A stretch of 64,000 nt of DNA from Nitrosomonas communis (lineage in GTDB: Bacteria; Pseudomonadota; Gammaproteobacteria; Burkholderiales; Nitrosomonadaceae), in assembly GCF_900114745.1 (NCBI RefSeq), contig NZ_FOUB01000008.1, positions 1 through 64,000 on the forward strand, given 5' to 3'. Positions 1-8,537 of the stretch are shown one piece after another (position 1 is the stretch's first letter; every line of letters begins with the position of its first letter). The notes below the pieces were generated by a model. That model was not told where the DNA came from and did not search any database. It saw only the letters and a list, made by a program, of their open reading frames with translations. Made by a program: the position numbers and the translations under genes.

Positions 1-170
1 AGATCAATCTTGCGTTGGCGAAACCCTTGAGGTTTACGATGGATGTTCTTAACCCAACGCGTCACGCTCGCCACGCCAACATCAAACCGGGCCGCAACCT
101 CGGCTATCGTAAGTCCTTTTTTCTCTCTAACAGACAGGACTTTACGGCGGAAATCCAGTGAATAGGCCAT
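1..170 (-). CDS. IS630-type transposase, N-terminal part (cut by window edge)
   Basis: Reading leftward from an ATG at 170, an open frame of 56 codons runs to the window start without a stop. It begins MAYSLDFRRKVLSVREKKG and continues with an AEVAARFDVGVASVTRW segment, which is a helix-turn-helix with the wording typical of the N-terminal DNA-binding domain of IS630/Tc1-mariner-type transposases (often an orfA joined to orfB by frameshift). The DDE catalytic part would lie outside the window. The start is supported by the family's usual MAYS-DFR opening. Family call is from recognised motifs. Whether the element is intact cannot be seen. Confidence 0.75.
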   Translation of the reverse strand, partial: MAYSLDFRRKVLSVREKKGLTIAEVAARFDVGVASVTRWVKNIHRKPQGFRQRKID

Positions 171-271
171 CTCTAAATTATAATCAAAATTATCTGGTTG
201 TGCTATAGAATGCATTAGAGACGCGTTTGGCGAATAACTCGCTCTCCTAAGGACTACTTTTAAAACCCTCT

Positions 272-366
272 CCATTCTAAATTAAAATTAGCTTGAACTT
301 CTCCTTGCCCTAGTATTTATACTGTCTAGGTTCGCTTTCGCACCATGTTTGATTGGGAAACGGAAT
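272..366 (+). repeat. Degenerate copy of the ~103 bp MITE-like repeat
   Basis: The ends resemble those of the family (ccattctaaatt on the left, gggaaacggaat on the right) and the centre keeps the family core tatttatactgtct. Several substitutions and a short deletion make it a decayed copy. It lies between the IS630-type transposase start and the 3' end of the short-chain dehydrogenase. Bases 171-271 hold only the upstream region of the transposase; I see nothing else there. Confidence 0.6.
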
Positions 367-372
367 AAGTCA

Positions 373-1119
373 TTATAAATTGATACTGCGCCCGCCATCC
401 ACAGCAATGATCTGACCGGTAATAAACGGCGCATTCGCGATTAGGAAATAGACTGTCTTGGCAATATCTTCCGGTTCTCCCATGCGCTTGAGTAATGTCC
501 TGCCTATGATCTCTTTGCGTAAGGATTGGTCAATCCATTCTTCATGCTCTGGCCACAAAATAGGACCCGGTGCGACACCATTGACGCGAATAAGCGGAGC
601 AAGCTCCAAGGCAAGCGATCGGGTAAGCGCAGCTAATCCACCCTTCGCTGCGTTATAAATCACATAGTTTTTCAAAGGCTGTTCCACATGGATATCCACG
701 ATATTAACAATACAACCATGTCGCTTTTCTAAAAAAGGTACCGCTGCCTGGGATAAAAACAAGGGTGCTTTAAGGTTGCTACCGATTAAATCTATCCAGG
801 CTTGTTCAGTAAATTGGCCGACTGGTGTAGAAAAGAAGCTGGAAGCATTGTTCACCAGTGCATCCAGCTTACCGAATCGCCGCACAGTTTCCTTGATCAA
901 ATCTGGCAAGCGCTCAATATCGAGCAGATCAGCCTGGATTAACTCAACCGAATCTGGGCGCATTTGTTCGAGAGTTTGTCGCAATATTTGCGCATCATTC
1001 TGAGAAGAACGGTAATGCACCATCAGATTTGCACCCTGTTCATGCAGCTTGCCACAAATGGCCGCTCCTACTCGCTTAGCCCCACCCGTAACCAGAATCA
1101 CTTTATTTTTCAAAGTCAT
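373..1119 (-). CDS. Short-chain dehydrogenase/reductase, pteridine reductase-like
   Basis: This 248-residue protein is a classical SDR, a cytoplasmic NAD(P)H-dependent oxidoreductase. It shows the cofactor motif TGGAKRVGAAI near residues 11-21, where the arginine after the glycine stretch fits NADPH preference, and the NNASS motif near residue 90. The catalytic YNAAKGG Tyr/Lys pair follows near residue 154, with a C-terminal ITGQIIAVDGG segment. The TGGAKRVG wording is typical of the pteridine/dihydromonapterin reductase (FolM/PTR1-like) subgroup, so a role in folate or pterin reduction is plausible, but the substrate is inferred. The start at 1119 has an AGGGG Shine-Dalgarno on the minus strand. 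The gene diverges from the MidA-like methyltransferase gene, with 78 bases between the two starts. Confidence 0.85.
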   Translation of the reverse strand: MTLKNKVILVTGGAKRVGAAICGKLHEQGANLMVHYRSSQNDAQILRQTLEQMRPDSVELIQADLLDIERLPDLIKETVRRFGKLDALVNNASSFFSTPVGQFTEQAWIDLIGSNLKAPLFLSQAAVPFLEKRHGCIVNIVDIHVEQPLKNYVIYNAAKGGLAALTRSLALELAPLIRVNGVAPGPILWPEHEEWIDQSLRKEIIGRTLLKRMGEPEDIAKTVYFLIANAPFITGQIIAVDGGRSINL

Positions 1120-1197
1120 TCACTATTCCCCTTTTGCACACGCTACATTTATAATCCCTTTTTCACAATCTACCATAAACCACGCCGTTCTACTCAT

Positions 1198-2382
1198 ATG
1201 CCTCCTATTACTTTACCTTTCCCCAGCGAAGCCGGGCTTCAGCATAGTAAAGCGTTACAAAATACTATCCAGGCAAGAATTACTGCCGCAGGTGGTTGGA
1301 TTTCATTTGCTGATTTTATGGAAGCTACACTCTACACACCTGGCATGGGCTATTACAGTGCTGGCGCTACCAAATTTGGTTATGCCGGCGACTTTGTCAC
1401 AGCACCGGAAATCTCTTCATTATTTGGCAAAACCATGGCACGGCAAGCTGCTCAGGTATTTGAACTAATCGGTTATAGCGATATTCTGGAGTTTGGCGCA
1501 GGTTCTGGCAAACTGGCACTCGACCTACTGCTTGAACTGGAGCAATTGAACCATTTACCACGACAATACTTTATCTTGGAGGTTAGCGCTGATTTACAGC
1601 AGCGGCAACGCGAATTATTCGAAAAATGTGCGCCGCATCTTATTTCATTGATTCAATGGTTTACCAGCTTACCACATGAATTTAACGGACTTATACTCGC
1701 TAATGAAGTGCTCGATGCGATGCCGGTTCATTTGGTAGTATGGCAAGACCATCATCTCTACGAACGCGGTGTTACCTGGAATCAGCAGACTTTTGAATGG
1801 CAGGAACGCCCTTTGATTGCTGGAGAACTATTTGAAATTGCACAAGCGTTACCCCCAATTAAAGAGGCAATGAAGCATGATTCCTTCCGCTACCTCAGTG
1901 AAATCAGTCTAGCTAATCGACACTTCATGCGCAGCCTGGCGCAGATACTTCACCGAGGCGTGATTCTGCTGATTGACTATGGCTTTGGACAAAGCGAGTA
2001 TTATCATCCGCAGCGTAACCAGGGCACCCTAATGTGTCATTATCGTCACCATGTTCACGATGACCCCTTTTACTTGCCAGGATTGCAAGATATTACCAGC
2101 CACGTTAATTTTAGCGTGATCAACGACGTTGCATTAGATAGCGGTCTGCAGTCACTTGGCTATACCACCCAAGCACACTTCTTAATTAATTGCGGTATTA
2201 CTGAGATCCTATCTCGAACACCAGCTGACATTCCTCATCAATATTTGCCATTGGCCAATCAATTACAAAGATTAGTCAGTCCAGCTGAAATGGGTGAATT
2301 ATTCAAGGCGATCGCTTATGGCAGAGGAATCAATCAACCGTTAATAGGATTTACCCGAGGGGACAAAAGGCGGTTGTTGTGA
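1198..2382 (+). CDS. SAM-dependent methyltransferase, MidA/NDUFAF7 family (COG1565)
   Basis: A 394-residue protein of the MidA/NDUFAF7 family, whose mitochondrial member methylates an arginine of complex I subunit NDUFS2 (the NuoD counterpart). The SAM-binding motif reads LEFGAGSGKLALDLL, and the N-terminal GGWISFADFMEATLYTPGMG block with a following FVTAPEIS segment is the family signature. The frame is open upstream to 964, but that part would overlap the divergent dehydrogenase gene antisense. The ATG at 1198, followed by PPITLPFPSE, gives the usual family length. A complex I assembly role is inferred; a complete nuo operon lies 15 kb away. Family call is secure, bacterial substrate unknown. 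Confidence 0.85.
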   Translation: MPPITLPFPSEAGLQHSKALQNTIQARITAAGGWISFADFMEATLYTPGMGYYSAGATKFGYAGDFVTAPEISSLFGKTMARQAAQVFELIGYSDILEFGAGSGKLALDLLLELEQLNHLPRQYFILEVSADLQQRQRELFEKCAPHLISLIQWFTSLPHEFNGLILANEVLDAMPVHLVVWQDHHLYERGVTWNQQTFEWQERPLIAGELFEIAQALPPIKEAMKHDSFRYLSEISLANRHFMRSLAQILHRGVILLIDYGFGQSEYYHPQRNQGTLMCHYRHHVHDDPFYLPGLQDITSHVNFSVINDVALDSGLQSLGYTTQAHFLINCGITEILSRTPADIPHQYLPLANQLQRLVSPAEMGELFKAIAYGRGINQPLIGFTRGDKRRLL

Positions 2383-2393
2383 AATAAATCAGT

Positions 2394-2553
2394 CAAAAAC
2401 CCGCCGTTGAACGTGAAGGAGCGTACGATGATCCAAATGCGGCTACGGGATATCCCGTAACGGCCTCATCTCATTCTAGTGAATGAGAAAATCTTGAAGA
2501 GACTCTATATCCTGAGCCAGCTTTCCAATCAAGAGAGCAACGGCGGGTTTTTG
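2394..2553. terminator. Bidirectional terminator-like inverted repeat with a 128-base loop
   Basis: CAAAAACCCGCCGTTG at 2394-2409 is the exact reverse complement of CAACGGCGGGTTTTTG at 2538-2553. GC-rich arms ending in A/T runs are the standard form of a bidirectional intrinsic terminator, and the site lies between the convergent methyltransferase and hpnG genes, 2 bases from the hpnG stop. The loop is abnormally long and holds two further hairpins: the perfect palindrome TACGGGATATCCCGTA at 2444-2459 and CTCATTC-TAGT-GAATGAG at 2470-2487. Either sequence has been inserted in a terminator loop, or the whole unit is a small inverted-repeat element. Confidence 0.6.
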
Positions 2554-2555
2554 GT

Positions 2556-3275
2556 TCAATATTGAGGTAAAAATGTACCCCCCAGTTCGATATCCGCATG
2601 TTTCACTACCGACAACAGCGTAGCACAAGCTGCACGCATACTCGGCGCGAGACGCAGCAAGGTCCCCACATTGACGGATCGGCGCAAAATCAACTCGAGC
2701 AAGTGGAGCATATTGACACTGCCATCAGGATAGACCGCACTCATTAAGATGGGTGGAGGAGAGAACTCGAGAGGATCGGTAATAGCACGTACCGCTACAA
2801 AGGGTATTCCCGCATTGACCGCGATCTCGGCAATAGCGCCACTTTCCATATCGACCGCACACGCGCCATTTTTTGCAGAGAATCTCTGTTTCTCGTCTCT
2901 CGAAGTCAATATCTGCTGACTAGTAGCTAAGGTGCCTCCCGCAACTTTTACGTGCTTAGGTAGATGCTGTATGATGCGACTACGCCATTCCAAGGCGACG
3001 GGGTGAGAATACTCCGTATAAACACGTTCAGGTAGAACCAGATCACCAGGGCGCAAAGTCTCATCCAATGCGCCTGCTACGCCAAAACTCATGAGGGATG
3101 ATACTCCTCTGTCACGTAATCCCGCTGCAGCTTGCCGGGCAGCTTCGCTTCCTATACCACATACCCAGATTGCCGTCCCTTCTCTGAGCCGGACCATTTC
3201 ATTGAAAGGGAGCCGACGTGGTGTGATGCATTTTGCTTCCGCGCGCATTGCTGTGACAATGCCTACTAAGCTCAC
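2556..3275 (-). CDS. hpnG: Hopanoid-associated nucleoside phosphorylase HpnG
   Basis: A phosphorylase of the PNP/UDP family that in hopanoid producers removes adenine from adenosylhopane to give phosphoribosylhopane. It opens with VGIVTAMRAEAKC, has GSEAARQAA and a MSFGVAGAL segment, and carries the VDMESGAIAEIA motif characteristic of this superfamily. The open frame extends upstream to 3392, but that would overlap shc by 121 bases. I choose the GTG at 3275, which sits 4-base overlapped (GTGA) with the shc stop and has GGGAG just upstream, giving about 239 residues, the usual size. Its position directly after shc supports the hopanoid role. HpnH, which would supply its substrate, is not in this window. 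Confidence 0.85.
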   Translation of the reverse strand: MSLVGIVTAMRAEAKCITPRRLPFNEMVRLREGTAIWVCGIGSEAARQAAAGLRDRGVSSLMSFGVAGALDETLRPGDLVLPERVYTEYSHPVALEWRSRIIQHLPKHVKVAGGTLATSQQILTSRDEKQRFSAKNGACAVDMESGAIAEIAVNAGIPFVAVRAITDPLEFSPPPILMSAVYPDGSVNMLHLLELILRRSVNVGTLLRLAPSMRAACATLLSVVKHADIELGGTFLPQY

Positions 3276-5266
3276 GAGGGATTTCTCCCAGTCAGCGCAC
3301 GATACCGTATCAACGCCCACAAGGGAAAATACTTTGAATAACCGTGATATTTCAAATAAAACACTCGTGGAAAGCCCGGTGCTGTAAACCATGGCTCATA
3401 CCACAATCCATCAGTACTCTGCGTCTGAATCAAATATTTAATTCCTTTCTCAACTGTCTGGCTGTGCATTTCTCCAGCAGCCATCAGACCAAGTAATGCC
3501 CAAGCAGTCTGAAATGAAGTACTCTGCTCAAATTGTCCGGCGCGCTGTGGATCGAAATACGTATCATTGGTTTCGCCCCAGCCACCATTATCACGCTGAA
3601 CAGATTTTAACCACTCAACCGCACGACGAATAGCCGGATGCTCCTTGTCAACATTTGCGAGCCGCATGGCTTCTAATACCGACCAAGTGCCGTAAATGTA
3701 ATTGCTCCCCCATCGACCAAACCAAGCGCCACTAATTTCTTGTTCGCTAAATAGATAGGCCAGACCGCGCTTCACTGCGTGCTTATGTTGCGGATCACCA
3801 TACATTGCCAGAAAACCAGTACATCGAGCGGTCACGTCGCTAGATGGTGGGTCAAGCAAAGCGCCGTGATCTGCAAAAGGAACCTCATTGAGATAATAAT
3901 AAGTATTATCAATATCGAAAGCGGCAAAACCACCATTACTAGATTGCATGCCAGCAAGCCAATTTGCTGCACGCTGTACATTTTCTTGATAGTCAACGGA
4001 GCCAGCTTGATGCAACGACCAGGCGGCTGCAGCTGTATCATCCAGATCCGGATAATGCGGATTAGCATACTGAAATGCCCAGCCACCGCCCGGTAAATCT
4101 GGCCGTTTCTCACGCCAATCACCAGGGGCATCTAGTATTTGATGAGGAATGAGCCAATCAAGGGCTCGTTGGACAGGTCGTTGATCAGTATCACGATCCT
4201 CCTGCAAGGCAAGACAGGTTAAAACGGTATCCCAAATTGGGGAGGTGCAAGGCTGACACCATGTACGCTCACCTTCATCAACCAGCAATCCCTGAAGCGC
4301 TAAACGACATTGCTCGCGATAGGGATGATCATACGCATAACCGAGCAGCGCCAGAGCCTCATAGGCATTGACCATAGCTGGAAAAATTGCCCCTAAACCA
4401 CATTCCCCATTGAGTCGCTCGACCATCCATTGTTCTGCTCGATGTAATGCTTTTTTCCGTACAAAGGCTGGAATCAGAGGTTCAAGTTTTGAGCCAAAGC
4501 GCTCCATATATAAAAAGAATCGATTAAGCGGAGTACGGACTGGAAAATAATCCTGTTCTTCTTCGGGTGGAACCGTGAATAGCTCCCTAACATGGATATT
4601 TCTTGGATTAGCCGCCTTGGCTTTTAAGGAGCAGAGAATAGAGAGTGGAATCATGACAGTACGCGACCAGTACGCCACTTTGCTGAGATGGAAAAGAAAC
4701 CAGCGCGGGAACAAAATAATCTCTGCAGGAACGAATGGAACACCCCGCCACGGTATTTGACTATACATGGCGAGCAATAGTCGAGTAAACACATTGGCGC
4801 GCGCTGCCCCACCATGCGCCAGAATAGAGGAGCGGGCACGCACCATATGCGGGGTATCAGGAGAATCTCCAACAAGCTTCAATGCATAATAAGCCTTAAT
4901 ACTACAACTTTGATCAAATGCACCGCCATAATAAAGCGCCCAGCCCCCATGTGTCATATCTTGTTGCTCACGAATAAAGCGAGCCAACTTGTTTTCGAGA
5001 ACGATATCTACTTCATCCATAAAATGCATCATCAGGATGTATTCGGCAGGAATCGTGCAATCTGCTTCTAACGGAAAACACCAATGACCATCTTTTTTTT
5101 GTAAAGAATATAATGTGTTGCGTGCTGAAGAGATGGCGTTATTCAGCTTTGATGAACTCATTTCGTCTATAGTCAAATTGCTTGATTTCAGCCATTGACC
5201 CATCAGGGCTGTCTTTTTTATGTTTATAAAGGCAAAGACCTGTTGTGACATTCTAGACATAAACAT
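3272..5266 (-). CDS. shc: Squalene-hopene cyclase
   Basis: Cyclises squalene to hopene/hopanol at the membrane, the committed step of hopanoid synthesis. The 664-residue length is normal. The catalytic acidic motif is present as YPDLDDTAAAAW, the DXDD box that protonates squalene. Several QW-type repeats are visible, for example LQKKDGHWCFP near residue 56, NGGFAAFD, and SVQRDNGGWGETND near the C-terminus. The start ATG at 5266 has AGAGG seven bases upstream. It lies 148 bases downstream of mlaA on the same strand and is translationally coupled to hpnG by a GTGA overlap. Squalene would come from the synthase at 44054. Confidence 0.96.
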   Translation of the reverse strand: MFMSRMSQQVFAFINIKKTALMGQWLKSSNLTIDEMSSSKLNNAISSARNTLYSLQKKDGHWCFPLEADCTIPAEYILMMHFMDEVDIVLENKLARFIREQQDMTHGGWALYYGGAFDQSCSIKAYYALKLVGDSPDTPHMVRARSSILAHGGAARANVFTRLLLAMYSQIPWRGVPFVPAEIILFPRWFLFHLSKVAYWSRTVMIPLSILCSLKAKAANPRNIHVRELFTVPPEEEQDYFPVRTPLNRFFLYMERFGSKLEPLIPAFVRKKALHRAEQWMVERLNGECGLGAIFPAMVNAYEALALLGYAYDHPYREQCRLALQGLLVDEGERTWCQPCTSPIWDTVLTCLALQEDRDTDQRPVQRALDWLIPHQILDAPGDWREKRPDLPGGGWAFQYANPHYPDLDDTAAAAWSLHQAGSVDYQENVQRAANWLAGMQSSNGGFAAFDIDNTYYYLNEVPFADHGALLDPPSSDVTARCTGFLAMYGDPQHKHAVKRGLAYLFSEQEISGAWFGRWGSNYIYGTWSVLEAMRLANVDKEHPAIRRAVEWLKSVQRDNGGWGETNDTYFDPQRAGQFEQSTSFQTAWALLGLMAAGEMHSQTVEKGIKYLIQTQSTDGLWYEPWFTAPGFPRVFYLKYHGYSKYFPLWALIRYRALTGRNPS

Positions 5267-5414
5267 TAGAAACCTCTATTCAACATATTGAAATTTAATT
5301 ATTTTACGAACATCTCTTTTTTGTTATTCAACTTAAATACAAAATTATGATACCCAGTTGCTACATCACAACAAAAAAGAACCACTACAAAGACATATCA
5401 TTCCTGAAACTGAT

Positions 5415-6242
5415 TTATTTAGTAACCTCATTCCTCTTTTTATCATTCTCATCATCACTCTTTTCATCATTATCATCATCATCCACTTCTTCTATGTCGA
5501 TATGAAGATGATCATAACGATCGGTGGGAGGGTTACCATCATGGATCAGGAATTCACGTTGCTGTGTATAGGCTTCGCGTACAAACAAGTAGGGATCCAA
5601 AGCCGATTGATCACGAATTTTCATTGGCCCTGAAAGTCTTGCACGCTTATCTACCACTCTTAAAAATACAAGGGGAATCATTACGGGTCCACTGATTACA
5701 TAACTCGCATAAAACAAAGCATCCGTAAAGAAACTGACAGGCAAATCCGCTATATCTCGCTGACTACTTGGTCCATAAACAGGAACAAATATATAAGAGC
5801 CACTATTTAAACCCCATACGGCCAATGTCTGTCCAAAATCCTCCTCATGTTCCTTAAAACCCATATGGCCCGCCATATCAGCGAGCCCGAATATACCAAT
5901 AGTTGAATTAATCACGAACCGCAGGCTGTCCTCAACTCCCTGACGTATCTTCCCCTGCAGGAAAGCATTCAAGGCAACACTCGGATAAGCAAGGTTTCGA
6001 TAAAAATTCCCAACAGGACGCTGTACAGCAAGGGGCACGTGCTCTATATAAACATCTGCCACTGGCTCCAAAATATTTCGATCAATCACGTCCGTAAACC
6101 AATAAGATTTACGATTAAAGGACTCATGGGGATCGGCCATATCCATCTCATTTTCATTTTTTGGTGTAGATGTACAACCTGTACAGAGCATCACCAGTAA
6201 AGACAACAAGATAATAACTAAATGATTTTGTCTCATATCCAA
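5415..6242 (-). CDS. mlaA: MlaA (VacJ) outer-membrane lipoprotein
   Basis: Outer-membrane component of the Mla pathway, which removes mislocalised phospholipids from the outer leaflet and passes them to periplasmic MlaC. The N-terminal signal ends in a lipobox, MLCTGC, with Cys near residue 23. The mature part shows family blocks such as DPHESFNRKSYWF, GNFYRNLAYPSVALNAFLQGK, a GIFGLADMA segment and HEEDFGQTLAVWG followed by FVPVYGPSS. The last ~30 residues are strongly acidic and low-complexity (EVDDDDNDEKSDDENDKK), which is not part of the conserved domain. It sits between the hpnA-like gene and shc, a hopanoid context common in this group. Confidence 0.93.
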   Translation of the reverse strand: MDMRQNHLVIILLSLLVMLCTGCTSTPKNENEMDMADPHESFNRKSYWFTDVIDRNILEPVADVYIEHVPLAVQRPVGNFYRNLAYPSVALNAFLQGKIRQGVEDSLRFVINSTIGIFGLADMAGHMGFKEHEEDFGQTLAVWGLNSGSYIFVPVYGPSSQRDIADLPVSFFTDALFYASYVISGPVMIPLVFLRVVDKRARLSGPMKIRDQSALDPYLFVREAYTQQREFLIHDGNPPTDRYDHLHIDIEEVDDDDNDEKSDDENDKKRNEVTK

Positions 6243-6335
6243 AGCCAGCCTTTTATCCTACTAAAGTGATTAGCCTGTATAGCCACTAAAATAATAGGTA
6301 GAAAGGGCTAAACAGAACGCTATAAACATGATGCA

Positions 6336-7355
6336 TCAAATGTTTTTATGTAGTGTTAAAGTACTCGTCACGTACCCTTCTTTAACCAGCCATTCAATCT
6401 GGTCAATCAGAGCCTGTCGTATTGAGCTTTGCTGGAAACCCAATTCCTGCACGGCTTTATTACTTTCGAAAAACATAGAACGAGCTGCGAGTCTGACACC
6501 CGTCAATGGTGCCGTGGGTGGTTTACGCGTAATATAATCAGCTGATAATTCCGATAACGCTCCCACAACTAGAGCCACCCAGTGAGGAATGCGAAATTTT
6601 GGCATAGCCAATCCAGTAATGTCTTCAATCATTAGCAATAAATCCCCCAAAGTCAGATTCTCATTGCCAAGAATATAACGCTCCCTTGGACGACCATACT
6701 GAGCTGCCAGAATATGCCCTCTAGCTACATCCCGCACATCAACCATATTTAATTTACAATCAAGATAAGCAGGTATTTTACAATTTAAAAAATTCAGAAT
6801 CATACGCGTGGGAGGTGTAATCCTTTGATCGCCAGGCCCAATGGGTAATGTCGGAGAAACAATCACTACTGGCAATCCTTTTCTTGCGGCGTCAAAAGCT
6901 ATTTGTTCCGCAAGAAATTTTGAACGGCAATAAGGCCCAGGCATTTCATGCAGATCTCGCTGGATTGATGAATCAATAGGGCGATCTCCTTGCTTCTTGC
7001 CAGTCAATATTGACTCAGTAGAAGTATATACCACCACTTCAAGATCCGCTCGCGCTGCCTCTGATAATACAGTATATGTTCCTTCATAATTCACTTGCTT
7101 GAACACGCGCTTGTCTTGCGCCCATAAATCCGGATTTCCTGCCAGATGATAGAGACGTTGCACACCTTTTAAGGCACGTCGCACCGTATCAGCATCAGTT
7201 ACAGAACCTCGTATTGCTTCTACGTCATTTGGTAGAGAGACATCTTCAAGCTCCAATACTTTTACTGTCTCGCCTTGTTCCAGGAGCTGCCTTACTAGAT
7301 GTGCCCCAATAAACCCCCCTCCCCCAGTAACAAGAGAACAACGATGATTTGACAA
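6336..7355 (-). CDS. NAD-dependent epimerase/dehydratase, HpnA-like paralogue
   Basis: A 339-residue extended SDR. The nucleotide-binding motif TGGGGFIGAHLVRQL lies near residue 10, STES replaces the usual catalytic serine stretch, and the YCRSKFLAE motif holds the catalytic Tyr and Lys. LPIGPGDQRITPPTRMIL matches the hopanoid-associated sugar epimerase HpnA pattern, as does the better HpnA at 45308. The start is TTG at 7355, preceded by a strong AAAGGAG. Substrate is unknown; a role in hopanoid head-group or isoprenoid modification is inferred from position upstream of mlaA-shc-hpnG. Confidence 0.75.
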   Translation of the reverse strand: MSNHRCSLVTGGGGFIGAHLVRQLLEQGETVKVLELEDVSLPNDVEAIRGSVTDADTVRRALKGVQRLYHLAGNPDLWAQDKRVFKQVNYEGTYTVLSEAARADLEVVVYTSTESILTGKKQGDRPIDSSIQRDLHEMPGPYCRSKFLAEQIAFDAARKGLPVVIVSPTLPIGPGDQRITPPTRMILNFLNCKIPAYLDCKLNMVDVRDVARGHILAAQYGRPRERYILGNENLTLGDLLLMIEDITGLAMPKFRIPHWVALVVGALSELSADYITRKPPTAPLTGVRLAARSMFFESNKAVQELGFQQSSIRQALIDQIEWLVKEGYVTSTLTLHKNI

Positions 7356-7508
7356 AACGACTCCTTTAAATCACACATTAATTAGACAAAACGCAATTAA
7401 TATATAAACAGAAATAGAAAATGCACAATATAAGATATTGTGGTAAAGGATAATCCAAAAAAGCTGACTAAATCTAGCTTATGTCAGGTCTTATTATATT
7501 TATCTTGT

Positions 7509-8117
7509 TTAGATTTGACGTTCTCCATGGATAACTTCAACCAGCTTTAAAGCTTGCAATTCCATTTCCATGACAAGAGTATCTACCTTGGCACGAAAAT
7601 GCCGGTAAAAAATCATGCTGGGTATCGCTACAAGTATGCCAAAGGCAGCATTATACAATGCTACTGATATGCCATGGGCAAGTTGTGCCGGATTACTCCC
7701 TGTAGGCGCATTGGAACCAAAAATTTCGATCATGCCAATCAATGTGCCGAATAATCCCATTAACGGACTCAAGGAAGCAATGGTTCCCAATGTAGTAAGA
7801 TAGCGATCAAGTTCATGTGCTACTCCACGCCCGGCTTCTTCAATGGACTCTTTCATAACTTCACGTGAATTGCCAACATTTCTGAGCCCTACTACAAAAA
7901 TGCGACCCAATGGTGAGTTGTTATCTAAGCGCGACAACATCTCTACGTTTGTTCCTGTTTTATTGTATTCTTGTAGTACTCTTGGCAGTAAATCTCTGGG
8001 AGCAACCTTACTCAGACGAAGACTCCATAAACGCTCGACGATAATGGCAATTGCAACAACGGAAGCAAAGATGATTGGCCATATCGGCCAACCGGCAGCT
8101 TGGATAATTGAAAACAC
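7509..8117 (-). CDS. exbB: ExbB/TolQ/MotA-family proton channel protein
   Basis: A 202-residue inner-membrane protein of the ExbB/TolQ family, which with ExbD-type partners uses the proton gradient to drive outer-membrane events. Predicted membrane segments are near residues 8-28 (WPIWPIIFASVVAIAIIV), about 112-132 (LGTIASLSPLMGLFGTLIGMI) and about 152-172. The LSPLMGLFGTLIGMIEIF block is the family hallmark. No ExbD-like gene follows: the next gene on the strand is hpnA-like after 153 bases that hold no evident gene. ExbB versus TolQ cannot be settled from length alone; the short ~200-residue form next to xseA favours ExbB. Confidence 0.85.
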   Translation of the reverse strand: MFSIIQAAGWPIWPIIFASVVAIAIIVERLWSLRLSKVAPRDLLPRVLQEYNKTGTNVEMLSRLDNNSPLGRIFVVGLRNVGNSREVMKESIEEAGRGVAHELDRYLTTLGTIASLSPLMGLFGTLIGMIEIFGSNAPTGSNPAQLAHGISVALYNAAFGILVAIPSMIFYRHFRAKVDTLVMEMELQALKLVEVIHGERQI

Positions 8118-8537
8118 GCGTTAATCTCCCAGATAGTGGTATTTCATATGTTTGCAATTGCAGAATACTTTGTTCAATAAATCAGATAGATTGTGAAAAA
8201 CACGAGCGTACTGAACGTCTAATCCGATGTGCCTACGATAATAAAAAATCAAGAGTAAAAAAATGTATCAAATCATAATGTATCGTGACAATGTAATTTC
8301 AGCAAGAAAATATAAATATTCTTTCTTATCTATAACTTCTGTGGATAAGTTTGTGTATAACCTATGAATAATATAAAAAATGCATCTTATTAAGCATTAT
8401 TTTTAAATCGTTTTAATTCCTGATCTTAATAAAAAATATTTAATGACATTATGTTACGTTAACACACTATTTTCTAAAAGATATTTCATTTTCTAAAGAA
8501 TAATTAGAATAAATGTGAATTATTGTAAAATAGCTAA
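8118..8537. other. AT-rich divergent intergenic region between exbB and xseA
   Basis: About 420 bases, strongly AT-rich, hold the divergent upstream regions of exbB and xseA. TAAAAT at 8526-8531 could be a -10 element for a nearly leaderless xseA transcript, but no good -35 stands 17 bases upstream. I see no ORF, RNA gene or clear repeat. Confidence 0.4.

Noticed and set aside
964..1197. Upstream extension of the MidA-like methyltransferase frame (78 codons)
   Set aside because: It overlaps the divergent dehydrogenase gene antisense and the family's conserved start falls at the ATG at 1198.
3276..3392. Upstream extension of the hpnG frame
   Set aside because: It lies wholly within shc in another frame; the GTG at 3275 has a Shine-Dalgarno and gives the usual length.
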